Shown piece by piece: positions 8,338 to 16,376 of a stretch of DNA of 64,000 nt. The notes beneath the pieces were generated by a model. It ran no database searches and had not been told where the DNA came from. It was given only the letters and a program-made list of their open reading frames with translations. This DNA comes from Dokdonella koreensis DS-123 (GTDB lineage Bacteria > Pseudomonadota > Gammaproteobacteria > Xanthomonadales > Rhodanobacteraceae). Every line of letters starts with the position of its first letter. Position 1 is the first letter of the stretch. Both the position numbers and the translations under genes were made by a program. The DNA is taken from positions 1,530,686-1,594,685 of the forward strand of contig NZ_CP015249.1 in the NCBI RefSeq assembly GCF_001632775.1, written 5' to 3'.

Positions 8338-9465
8338 ATGAGGGCAGGTGTGGGCGGCGTGCGCGAGAAGGACCTGCCCTGGGGCGAGCGCGACGCGTCC
8401 GGCCGCCGCGCCGTGCTGGCCGAGATCCTGGCCCAGGTATCGAGCGAGGCGTTCGAGGGCGAGAACCTCCAGGCCGTCCTGCAGCGCATCGTCGATTGTG
8501 TCGCCCGGCGCCTGCCGGTCGCGATCGCCAGCATCATCCTGCTCGACGAGGACGGCGGTCACTTCGTCCAGGAGGTCTGGGCCGGCCGCATCGGCCTGGA
8601 CCTGCCCGGCGACCTGCCCTGGCCGGTGACGGTCGGCGCGGCGGGCCGCTGCGTGCGCAGCGGCAGGGCCCAGCTGATCGCCGACGTGCAGCACGATCCG
8701 GACTACGTGCCCGGCAACCGCGACGTGCGTTCGGAGTACCTGGTGCCGATCCTGCACCGCGGGCGCCTGCACGGCGTGCTGAACCTGGAGAGCACGCGCG
8801 CGGACTTCTTCACGCCGGAAGTCTGCGCGACGTTCGACGCGGTCGCCTCGCAGGTCGCCGGGACGATCCACCTGACGCGTGTCGTGCTGGAGCTGGAGCA
8901 GGCCAACCGACGGCTGCAGCTGCTGTCGATGAGCGACGGCCTGACCGGCATCGCCAACCGCCGCTGCTTCGACCAGCGCTTCGCCGAGACCTGGCGGCGC
9001 CAGGCGGAGGCGGGCCGGCTGCTGGCGCTGCTGCTGGTCGACGCCGACTGCTTCAAGCCGCTCAACGACGCCTGCGGCCACCTGTACGGCGACGAATGCC
9101 TGCGCGAGCTGGCGCGGCTGTGCCGCGAGGTGGCGCGCGGGCCGGACGAACTGGTCGCACGCTACGGCGGCGAGGAGCTGGCCCTGCTGCTGCCCGACCA
9201 TACCGCGCCGCAGGCGCGCCGCCGCGCCGAGTGCCTGCGGCGGCGTGTGGAGGCCGAGCGGCTCGCCCATCCGGCCTCGCCGGTGGCGCCGCACGTGACG
9301 GTCAGCATCGGCGTCGGCGTGACGCGGCCGGATGCGTCGATCCCCGACCAGGCCCTGATCGCGGTCGCCGACCGCGCGCTGTACGCGGCCAAGACCCGCG
9401 GCCGCAACCGCGTCGCGGTGCGCACGATGGCGCATGCGCGAGGCCCTCGCGACGCCGATCGCTGA
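8338..9465 (+). CDS. GAF-GGDEF diguanylate cyclase
   Basis: A 375-residue soluble protein: GAF sensor domain at about residues 25-180, a short coiled linker (ELEQANRRLQLLS), and a GGDEF domain from SMSDGLTGIANRR (about 198) to the end. The active-site loop is YGGEEL at about 277-282, a functional GGDEF variant that makes cyclic di-GMP from two GTP. The inhibitory I-site RxxD is not intact: the four residues at its place are G-P-D-E, so product inhibition is probably lost. Start is ATG 8338. GTG 8308, with TAGACT 8 bases upstream, is an alternative that could give a leaderless mRNA. The CadC-like regulator gene starts 47 bases downstream on the same strand. Confidence 0.9.
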   Translation: MRAGVGGVREKDLPWGERDASGRRAVLAEILAQVSSEAFEGENLQAVLQRIVDCVARRLPVAIASIILLDEDGGHFVQEVWAGRIGLDLPGDLPWPVTVGAAGRCVRSGRAQLIADVQHDPDYVPGNRDVRSEYLVPILHRGRLHGVLNLESTRADFFTPEVCATFDAVASQVAGTIHLTRVVLELEQANRRLQLLSMSDGLTGIANRRCFDQRFAETWRRQAEAGRLLALLLVDADCFKPLNDACGHLYGDECLRELARLCREVARGPDELVARYGGEELALLLPDHTAPQARRRAECLRRRVEAERLAHPASPVAPHVTVSIGVGVTRPDASIPDQALIAVADRALYAAKTRGRNRVAVRTMAHARGPRDADR

Positions 9466-9499
9466 GCCGCGGCGCCTTCCTCGGCTGCCGGCGGCGCGC

Positions 9500-9505
9500 T
9501 ACGCT
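9500..9505 (+). promoter_or_regulatory. -10-like TACGCT placed for a leaderless start
   Basis: TACGCT (9500-9505) is followed by 7 bases and ATG 9513, with no ribosome-binding site between. It could be an internal, leaderless promoter for the CadC-like gene. No clear -35 box. Confidence 0.3.
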
Positions 9506-9512
9506 CCGGCGG

Positions 9513-11912
9513 ATGACTCGCTTCAGCTATCGCTTCAACCAGTACGAACTGGACCCCGCCGCCCGCGAACTGCGTCACCGAGGCCGCCTGCTGGCTTCTT
9601 CGCCGACCGCGTTCGACTGCCTGGTCTACCTGCTCGAACACCGCGAGCGCGCGGTCGGGCGCGACGAGCTGGTCGCCGCGGTGTGGGGGCAGGCGAGCGT
9701 ATCGGACAACCTGCTCGGCAAGACCTTGCTGAAGGCGCGCCGGCTGGTGGGCGACAACGGCGAGAACCAGGACTGCATCCGCACCGTGCCGCGGTTCGGC
9801 TACCGCTGGGTGGCCGAGGTGACGTGCGCGCCGATCGCCGACGCGCCGCTGCCGGAGGCACCGCAACACGCTGCCGCGGCACCAGTGCCGGCACCGGAGC
9901 CGCCGCCGGTGCCACTGGCACCGGCGCAGGTCCCCGAGGCGGCACCGGCGCGACCGGCGCGGCGTCGCCGCCGCGGCGCGATCCTGGCGCTGGCCGGCCT
10001 GGTGATCGCGGCGGCGGGCGTCGCGGCCGTCGCCTGGCTGCGGCCGGCGGCCGGACCGGCCACCGGCGCGACGCAGGCGGCCGCCGAAGTGCCGATCGCC
10101 GGCCTGATCGCCGTGCTGCCGGCCGAGGTGCTGGCCGACGATGCCTGGGCCTGGCTGCGGCTGGGCCTGATGGACCTCACCGCCAATCGCCTGCGCAGCG
10201 CCGGCCTCGCCGTCGTGCCGAGCGAGACGATGGTGGCGCTCAATCCCTACGGCCGCCTGGACGCGAACGACCTGTCCGCGATCGGCCGCGCCAGCCGCGC
10301 CGAGCGCCTGGTGCTGACCACGGTCCGGCAGACGGCCCAGGGCTGGCGCGTGGTTTTCTCCCTGGCCGAGGGCGGCGCGAAGCCCCGCGAGATCCAGATC
10401 CACGGTGCCGACGTGATCGAGGCCAGCCAGCAGGCCACCGAGCGCCTGCTGGCCGCGCTCGATCCGGCCGCCGTCGCGCCGCCGCCCGAGGGCCGCTCGC
10501 TGACCGAGCTGCTGCAGCGGACCGAGGCGGCGGTGCTGTCGGAGGACTTCGGCCGGGCCCGCGCCTGGATCGAGGCGGCTCCCGAAGCGTTGCGACGGAC
10601 ACCGGAGCTGCGGCTGCGCGCCGCGCTGGTGGACTACCGGCTGGGCCGCCACGACGAGGCGTCGGCGGTGCTCCAGGCCCTGCTGGCGGAGCTGACGCCG
10701 GACCGGTCGCCGCTGCTGCGCGGGCGCGCACTGATGGGGCTGGGTGCCATCGCGGTCCGGCGCAACCAGGCAGTTGAGGCCGAGCCGGTCTTCAGCGAGG
10801 CCTTGCGGCTGCTGCCGGACCAGGGCGATCCGGTCAACCTCGGCTATGCCTACCTCGGCCGCGGCATCGGGCGGGCGATGCGCGGCCATGCCGCCGAGGC
10901 CACCGAGGATTTCTCGCGTGCGCGGGTCGTGCTGGAGGCGACCGGCGACAGCCTGGGGCTGGCGCGCATCGACATGAGCGAGGGCGTGATGACTGCGGCC
11001 GGCGGCGCCTACGGCAATGCCCAGTCGCTGCTGGAACGGTCGGCGGAGCGCTTCGAGCGGCTCGACGTGCCGTCGGAGCTGGGCGCCGCGCTCGGCAACC
11101 AGATCGAGGTCCGCCTGCTGTTGCTGCAGCCGGTGGCGGCGCAGGCGATCGGCGACCGGCTGGTCGACGTGATCGGCAAGGTCGAGAACCCGTTCGAGCG
11201 GCGCCTGCTGGAAAGCCGGCGCGCCGCCGCGCTGGCGGCAGCGGGCCGCTTCGAGCAGGCCGAGCAGCTGCAGGCGGACATCGAGCATGCCCTGGATCCG
11301 GCGCGCGAGGGCGAGCTGCTGGGGCGCCTGCGGCTGGCGCAGGCCGAGGCGGCGCGCCTGCGCGGGCAGTGGGAGAGCCAGCTTGCCGCGGCGCAGCAGG
11401 CCGCGGCCCGGCTGGAGGCCGGCTCGCGCGATCAGGCACGGGCGCGCTGGCTGGTGGTGCACGGCCTGGTCCGGCTCGGGCGTCCGGCGGAGGCGGCGAC
11501 CGCCGGGCAGGCACCGCCGGCGGCGGCCGGGACGCTGCCGGGTGTCGTGGCCTACGGCTGGCTGGCGCAGGCCGAGCAGCGGTCCGGGGAGGCGGCGCGC
11601 GAGGCCTACGAACACGCGCTGGCCGCCGGCCGCGACGCGGCGCCACAGGACCTGGCCGCCGTCGTCGACGGTTATGCGCGGTGGCTGATCGCGCAAGGCG
11701 AGCTCGAAGGCGCCGCCGCCCTGGTCGGCCAGGTCGCCCGCTGGGCCGAGCAGGACTTCGAGTGCGCCCTGCTGCAGGTGCGCCTCTACCATGCCCTCGG
11801 GCAGACCGCCGCCTGGCGCGCGGCACTGGCGCGCGCACGCGCGCTGGCCGGTTCGCGCGCCGTTCCCGACGAACTGCGGCAGCCGCCGCTGGGGCCGCCG
11901 CTGGCGTCCTGA
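9513..11912 (+). CDS. CadC-like membrane transcriptional regulator with tetratricopeptide-like repeats
   Basis: A 799-residue protein. Residues 1-105 form an OmpR/PhoB-type winged helix (RELRHRGRLLASSPTAFDCLVYLLEHR, ending FGYRWVAEV). A Pro/Ala-rich linker runs to about 150, then one membrane span at about 153-173 (GAILALAGLVIAAAGVAAVAWL). The periplasmic part begins with a domain of about 130 residues (VLPAEVLADDAWAWLRLGLMDL) like those of other CadC-type regulators, and continues as TPR-like helical hairpins to the end. Such one-component regulators sense outside the membrane and bind DNA inside. A TACGCT box lies 7 bases before ATG 9513. The stimulus and targets are unknown; the neighbouring diguanylate cyclase is a possible functional partner. 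Confidence 0.88.
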   Translation: MTRFSYRFNQYELDPAARELRHRGRLLASSPTAFDCLVYLLEHRERAVGRDELVAAVWGQASVSDNLLGKTLLKARRLVGDNGENQDCIRTVPRFGYRWVAEVTCAPIADAPLPEAPQHAAAAPVPAPEPPPVPLAPAQVPEAAPARPARRRRRGAILALAGLVIAAAGVAAVAWLRPAAGPATGATQAAAEVPIAGLIAVLPAEVLADDAWAWLRLGLMDLTANRLRSAGLAVVPSETMVALNPYGRLDANDLSAIGRASRAERLVLTTVRQTAQGWRVVFSLAEGGAKPREIQIHGADVIEASQQATERLLAALDPAAVAPPPEGRSLTELLQRTEAAVLSEDFGRARAWIEAAPEALRRTPELRLRAALVDYRLGRHDEASAVLQALLAELTPDRSPLLRGRALMGLGAIAVRRNQAVEAEPVFSEALRLLPDQGDPVNLGYAYLGRGIGRAMRGHAAEATEDFSRARVVLEATGDSLGLARIDMSEGVMTAAGGAYGNAQSLLERSAERFERLDVPSELGAALGNQIEVRLLLLQPVAAQAIGDRLVDVIGKVENPFERRLLESRRAAALAAAGRFEQAEQLQADIEHALDPAREGELLGRLRLAQAEAARLRGQWESQLAAAQQAAARLEAGSRDQARARWLVVHGLVRLGRPAEAATAGQAPPAAAGTLPGVVAYGWLAQAEQRSGEAAREAYEHALAAGRDAAPQDLAAVVDGYARWLIAQGELEGAAALVGQVARWAEQDFECALLQVRLYHALGQTAAWRAALARARALAGSRAVPDELRQPPLGPPLAS

Positions 11913-11943
11913 ACGGCGCCGGGTGCGTGGTGGCGCGCGCAAT

Positions 11944-11980
11944 CCATGGATCGACCATCGATGGGGAATGGAGCGTCCAT
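11944..11980. promoter_or_regulatory. Clustered CCATnGA motifs upstream of a beta-helix gene
   Basis: Within 37 bp lie CCATGG (11944-11949), the 10-bp palindrome CCATCGATGG (11955-11964) and a further CCATCGA (11977 onward, running just past the listed end). They sit about 120-150 bp before the start at 12097, in a gap of 184 bp that is otherwise plain. Repeated palindromic half sites of this kind suggest an operator; no binding protein is known. Confidence 0.25.
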
Positions 11981-12096
11981 CGAGGTGGCATGCGTCCCGA
12001 CAGCCCCCGGCCGATAGTCCGATGCGCCTGGGTCGGCTCTTCCGCGGCCGCCGGGCGTGTCTTCTTCCCCTTCATCCCTTTGCAGGAAACACCGCG

Positions 12097-13596
12097 ATGA
12101 CCCGCAGCACACCGACCTCGCGCCGCTCGATGCGGCAACGTCCCCTGGCCGCCTGCGTGACGCTGGCGCTGGCCGCCGCCGGGCTGTGCCTGCAGGCGGA
12201 GGTCCGCGCGGCCACCGTGCCGGTGACCAGCTGCGACGACGATGGCCCCGGCACGCTGCGCCAGGTCATCCTGGCGGCCGAGGACGGCGATACGCTGGAC
12301 CTGACCGGCCTGACCTGCGGCACGATCGAGCTGGCCAGCCTGATCGACATCAGCGTGATCGCCCTTCCGAAGGCGCCGCTGCTGAACGTGACCGTGCAGG
12401 GCCCCGGGCGCGACAAGCTGACGATCTCCGGCGCGGACGCCACGGCGATCCTGCGGCACGGCGGCAACGGCACCGACGGCTGGCTGACGCTGGCCGACCT
12501 GACGGTGGCCAACGGCCGCGCCACCAACGGCCTGGCGTCCTGCGTCCAGTCCTATGCCAACATCAAGCTCGAACGGGTCTCCGTGCGCGACTGCCACAGC
12601 CAGTCCAACCTGCCGGTCAACTTCGGCGGCGCGGTGGGCGCCTACGGGCTGGAGATGGTGCAGAGCGCGATCACCGGCTCGACCTCGGCCTCCAGCACGC
12701 GCTCGGCAATCGGCGGCGGCGCCTACGTCGGCTACACCGCCACGCTGGTCGACAGCGTGATCAGCGGCAACCACGTCACGGTGGCGACGCCCGGTGCCAA
12801 CAGCCTGCGCAGCGGTGGCGGCGGCATCTACGCCCGCGGTCCGGTCGAGATCACGCGCAGCACCATCAGCGGCAACAGCATCGAGGCCGGCCAGTACGGC
12901 CGCGGCGGTGGCCTGCTGCTGCGCGGCAGCGCGGTGCTGGTGGACTCCCTGGTCGAGGGCAATGTCGCCAGCGCGGACGGCGGCGGCGTCCACAAGGCAA
13001 ACTACACCAACTACGGCGACCAGATCACCTCGCTGCGGATCGACAACACGTCCATCAGCGGCAACACCGCGCGTCGCGGCGGCGGCGTGTCGACCACCCG
13101 GCCGACCACGGTCCGCAGCAGCACGATTGCCTTCAACGAGGCGGCCGAGTACACCGGCGGCCTGCTCTACGTCCACGGCGGCGCGACGACGACGGTCGTG
13201 TTCGACCTGCAGAGCTCGCTGTTCGGCAGCAACCAGGCGGTCGACACCGTGCTGCACGGTGCCGACTTCGGCGTGGACGGCGCCACGATCCAGATCGGCG
13301 GCGGCCACAACCTGATCGTCGATGCCGACGCCAGCCTGCTGCCGCCGGGTACGCTGCGCGACGAACCGCTGCTGCTGCCGCTGGCCGACAACGGCGGCCC
13401 GACCCGGACGCATGCGCTCGGCAAGGGCAGCCCCGCGATCGACGCCGGCAACAACACCGGCGCCTTCGCCTTCGACCAGCGCGGCGAGGGCTTCGCGCGC
13501 GAGCGCGGCGGCGGCGCCGACATCGGTGCGTTCGAGGCACCACCGCCGCCGGCGGAGGACACGCTGTTCAAGAACGGCTTCGAGGACGAACGCTGA
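12097..13596 (+). CDS. Secreted beta-helix (choice-of-anchor Q-like) protein with C-terminal F-x-x-G-F-E tail
   Basis: A 499-residue protein. The signal peptide spans about residues 13-38 (core LAACVTLALAAAGLCLQA). A CSLREA-like opening motif, CDDDGPGTLRQVI, follows at about residue 47. The body is a right-handed parallel beta-helix with repeated strands such as VDSVISGNHV, RSTISGNSIEAG and IDNTSISGNTARRGGGV. The C-terminal part has NGGPTRTHALGKGSPAIDAGNN and DIGAFEAPP, the usual end of choice-of-anchor Q domains, then EDTLFKNGFEDER as the last residues. It should be exported, perhaps to the cell surface. GCAGGA precedes ATG 12097 by about 8 bases. The gene stands alone, with CadC-like and DUF4242 genes at either side. 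Confidence 0.87.
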   Translation: MTRSTPTSRRSMRQRPLAACVTLALAAAGLCLQAEVRAATVPVTSCDDDGPGTLRQVILAAEDGDTLDLTGLTCGTIELASLIDISVIALPKAPLLNVTVQGPGRDKLTISGADATAILRHGGNGTDGWLTLADLTVANGRATNGLASCVQSYANIKLERVSVRDCHSQSNLPVNFGGAVGAYGLEMVQSAITGSTSASSTRSAIGGGAYVGYTATLVDSVISGNHVTVATPGANSLRSGGGGIYARGPVEITRSTISGNSIEAGQYGRGGGLLLRGSAVLVDSLVEGNVASADGGGVHKANYTNYGDQITSLRIDNTSISGNTARRGGGVSTTRPTTVRSSTIAFNEAAEYTGGLLYVHGGATTTVVFDLQSSLFGSNQAVDTVLHGADFGVDGATIQIGGGHNLIVDADASLLPPGTLRDEPLLLPLADNGGPTRTHALGKGSPAIDAGNNTGAFAFDQRGEGFARERGGGADIGAFEAPPPPAEDTLFKNGFEDER

Positions 13597-13702
13597 CGGC
13601 CTGTCCGGCATCGGCCTGCCGGCGCAGGCCGATGCTGCTGTGCGGCGGGCCTGACGGGCGCGCCCGGCGCACAATGCACCGCCCCACACACAGGATCGGA
13701 CC

Positions 13703-13975
13703 ATGCCCAAGTACGTCATCGAACGCGAGCTGCCCGGCGCCGGCGCACTCAGCGCGCAGGAGCTGCAGGCGATCTCGCAGAAGTCCTGCGGCGTGCTCGG
13801 CGAGATGGGGCCGAAGATCCAGTGGCTGCAGAGCTACGTCACCGACGACAAGATCTACTGCGTCTACATCGCACCGGACGAGGCCAGCGTGCGTGAGCAC
13901 GCGCAACGGGGCGGTTTCCCGGCCAACAGCGTCGCCCGTGTGCGCAGCGTGATCGATCCGACCACCTCGGAGTAG
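13703..13975 (+). CDS. DUF4242 family small protein
   Basis: A 90-residue protein, MPKYVIERELPGAGALS then WLQSYVTDDKIYCVYIAPDEASVREHAQRGGFP. This is the DUF4242 (ferredoxin-like, reported nickel-binding SCO4226-type) pattern. It is cytoplasmic and of full length for the family; its function in this group is unknown. CACAAT about 30 bases upstream could be a -10 box, and CAGGA is a ribosome-binding site about 8 bases before ATG 13703. It appears monocistronic. Confidence 0.85.
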   Translation: MPKYVIERELPGAGALSAQELQAISQKSCGVLGEMGPKIQWLQSYVTDDKIYCVYIAPDEASVREHAQRGGFPANSVARVRSVIDPTTSE

Positions 13976-14079
13976 CCCCGCACGCGGCCGCGCGCCGCGA
14001 TGCCCGGCTCCGGCCGGGTTGCCCGCGGCGGCTCGTCGCGCCGGGCCACCCGGCGCTTTCCATCGGCGCGGGCCGGCCG

Positions 14080-14085
14080 GACAAT
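14080..14085 (+). promoter_or_regulatory. -10-like GACAAT placed for a leaderless curA-type mRNA
   Basis: GACAAT is followed by 6 bases and ATG 14092, and there is no Shine-Dalgarno sequence in between, which fits a leaderless transcript. Confidence 0.4.
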
Positions 14086-14091
14086 CCGGCG

Positions 14092-15111
14092 ATGAGCACG
14101 CCGACCACCCGCATCGTCCTCGCCTCGCGGCCGCAGGGCGAGCCGACCCCCGCGAACTTCCGCATCGAGCAGGCCGTGCTGCCGGATCCCGGCGGCGGCC
14201 AGGTCCTGCTGGAGAACGTCTATCTCTCGCTCGACCCGTACATGCGCGGGCGCATGGACGAGGGGCGCTCCTATGCCGCGCCGGTGGCGATCGGCGCCGT
14301 GATGGACGGCGGCACGGTGGCGCGCGTGATCGCGTCGCGCCACCCGGGCTTCGCCGAGGGCGACTGGGTGCTGGCGCATGCCGGCTGGCAGACGCATGCG
14401 CTCGTCGACGGCGCGTCGCTGCGGCGCAAGCTCGACCCGGCCGTGGCGCCGGTCAGCACGGCGCTCGGCGTCTACGGCATGCCGGGCTTCACCGCCTACG
14501 CCGGCCTGCACGAGATCGGCAAGCCGCAGGCCGGCGAGACCCTCGTCGTCGCCGCGGCCAGCGGGCCGGTCGGCGCCACCGTCGGGCAGATCGCGAAGCT
14601 GCGCGGCGCGCGCGTGGTCGGCATCGCCGGCGGTGCGGCCAAGTGCGCCCATGTCGCCGGCGAGCTGGGCTTCGACGTGGCGCTGGACCATCGCGCGCCG
14701 GACTTCGCCGAGCGGCTGCGGGCGGCCGTGCCCGACGGCATCGACGTCTACTTCGAGAACGTCGGCGGTGCGGTGTTCGAGGCCGTCCTGCCCCTGCTCA
14801 ACGATTTCGCGCGCGTGCCGGTGTGTGGCCTGGTCGCGCACTACAACGAGCGGGGGCGGCCGCCGGGTCCGGACCGCCTGCCGGAACTGATGGCCCTGAT
14901 CCTGAGCCGCCACCTGACCGTGCGCGGCTTCATCCAGCGCGACTTCCCCGCGCTGTACCCGGCGTTTCTCGCGGACATGGGCCGCTGGCTGGCCGCAGGC
15001 GCGATCGCCTACCGCGAGGACGTCATCCACGGCCTGGAGCAGGCGCCGGCCGGATTGATCGGCCTGCTGGCCGGCCGCAACTTCGGCAAGCTCCTGGTCA
15101 AGCTGGTCTGA
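14092..15111 (+). CDS. NADP-dependent medium-chain oxidoreductase, CurA/prostaglandin reductase type
   Basis: A 339-residue zinc-free MDR protein. The N-terminal half has the LSLDPYMRGRM motif of the leukotriene B4/prostaglandin reductase and CurA group. The Rossmann half shows AAASGPVGATVGQIAKLRGA and GIAGGAAKCAHV for NADP(H) binding, then DVYFENVGG and the C-terminal GRNFGKLLVKL typical of the group. Relatives reduce the carbon-carbon double bond of enones and enals in the cytoplasm; E. coli CurA acts on curcumin, so detoxification of reactive alkenals is a reasonable inference. The length is standard. It is convergent with an SDR gene, their stop codons being 9 bases apart. Confidence 0.88.
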   Translation: MSTPTTRIVLASRPQGEPTPANFRIEQAVLPDPGGGQVLLENVYLSLDPYMRGRMDEGRSYAAPVAIGAVMDGGTVARVIASRHPGFAEGDWVLAHAGWQTHALVDGASLRRKLDPAVAPVSTALGVYGMPGFTAYAGLHEIGKPQAGETLVVAAASGPVGATVGQIAKLRGARVVGIAGGAAKCAHVAGELGFDVALDHRAPDFAERLRAAVPDGIDVYFENVGGAVFEAVLPLLNDFARVPVCGLVAHYNERGRPPGPDRLPELMALILSRHLTVRGFIQRDFPALYPAFLADMGRWLAAGAIAYREDVIHGLEQAPAGLIGLLAGRNFGKLLVKLV

Positions 15112-15124
15112 GCGCGACGCTCAG
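15108..15124. terminator. Hairpin spanning both convergent stop codons
   Basis: A perfect 7-bp inverted repeat (CTGAGCG / CGA loop / CGCTCAG) contains the TGA of the plus-strand reductase in one arm and the stop of the minus-strand SDR in the other. It could serve as a shared bidirectional 3' end, although T-runs are absent. Confidence 0.4.
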
Positions 15125-16119
15125 CCGACGCTGCCGGTGATCGGCAGCACGATGCCGGTGATGTAGCTGGCGCAGGCGGGCGCGGCCAGGAACACGTAGG
15201 CGGGCGCGATCTCCTCCGGCTGCGCCGGCCGCTTCATGTCGGTCGAGCGGCCGAACCGGGCTACCTCCTCGGCCGGGCGGTCGGCGGGATTGAGCGGGGT
15301 CCACACCGGGCCCGGCGCGACCGCGTTGACGCGGATGCCGCGGTCGATCACGTTGCTGGCCAGTGCCTTGGTGAACGCGTGGATGGCGCCCTTGGTCGCC
15401 GAATAGTCCAGCAGCTTGCCGCTGCCGGAGATGCCGGTCACCGACCCGGTATTGATGATCGAGCCCCCTTCGGGCAGGTGCGCGAGCGCGGCCTTGGCCA
15501 TGTGGAAGTAGCCGTAGAGATTGGTGCGCACGGTCAGGTCGAAGTGTTCCTCGGTCAGGTCCTCGATCTGCTCGGCGTGCTGCTGGAACGCGGCATTGTT
15601 GACGAGGATGTCGAGACGGCCGAACTGCGCCAGCGTCCGCTCGACCGCCTCGCGGCAGAAGTGCATCGCGGTGACGTCGCCGCGCAGCGCCAGGCAGCGG
15701 CGCCCCTCCCGCTCGACGTGGGCGCAGGTCACCGCGGCGTCCTCGTCCTCGCACAGGTAGACGATCGCGACATCGGCGCCTTCGCGCGCGAACAGCACCG
15801 CGACGGCGCGGCCTATCCCCGAGTCGCCGCCGGTGATCAGCGCGACGCGGCCTTCGAGCTTGCCGCTGCCGCGATAGCCCTCGGCCTGGAAGCGCGGGGC
15901 GGGTGTCAGGTCCGATTCGCGGCCGGGCTTGCGCAGGTGCTGCTGCGGCAGCGGGTTGGCCGGCTGCCTGTGCGGGCCGGCCTGCACGGCGCCCTTGGCG
16001 TCCTTGCCGGCGGCCGGCGCGGTCTTCTTCCGGGCATCGACCTGCTTCTGCACGCGACGCTGCTTGGCGACGGCCGCCTGCGTGGCGGTGGCGGATTTCG
16101 GCGCGCGGGGCTTCGTCAT
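15121..16119 (-). CDS. Short-chain dehydrogenase/reductase with basic N-terminal extension
   Basis: A 332-residue protein. Residues 1 to about 45 are a Lys/Ala/Gln-rich basic extension, followed to about 85 by a Pro-rich stretch. The SDR core begins at GRVALITGGDSGIGRAVAVLF (cofactor-binding TGxxxGIG), then NNAA, the catalytic Ser in INTGSVTG, and the YSATK catalytic Tyr/Lys. It ends ITGIVLPITGSVG. It resembles the B. subtilis YhxC/general-stress-protein-39 and glucose-dehydrogenase-like SDR group, cytoplasmic NAD(P)-dependent enzymes often induced by stress; the substrate is unknown. GGAGAGG precedes the start. The 257 bp upstream (16120-16376) hold no other gene. Confidence 0.87.
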   Translation of the reverse strand: MTKPRAPKSATATQAAVAKQRRVQKQVDARKKTAPAAGKDAKGAVQAGPHRQPANPLPQQHLRKPGRESDLTPAPRFQAEGYRGSGKLEGRVALITGGDSGIGRAVAVLFAREGADVAIVYLCEDEDAAVTCAHVEREGRRCLALRGDVTAMHFCREAVERTLAQFGRLDILVNNAAFQQHAEQIEDLTEEHFDLTVRTNLYGYFHMAKAALAHLPEGGSIINTGSVTGISGSGKLLDYSATKGAIHAFTKALASNVIDRGIRVNAVAPGPVWTPLNPADRPAEEVARFGRSTDMKRPAQPEEIAPAYVFLAAPACASYITGIVLPITGSVG

Positions 16120-16376
16120 GGTCCTCTCCGGTGGCAGGCGGTTCGAGGGATCCGGACCGGACCGTGCACACCGGTCGGCGTTGCGTGCTGCGGTCGGGCG
16201 ATCCCCGCGCCACTGTGCCGCCGGCTTTCCGGCTGTCGGGTGAACCTGGGCTCCGGGCCGGGCCGGCGTTCACCTGCGATTGCAGGCCGGGTGCCCCGGG
16301 CCGCTTTGCGTGACGCGGCATCCGCGCCCTCCGGCGCCAGCCGGCGCCGACGGCGTGGCGACCGCGAGGTGGCTGC

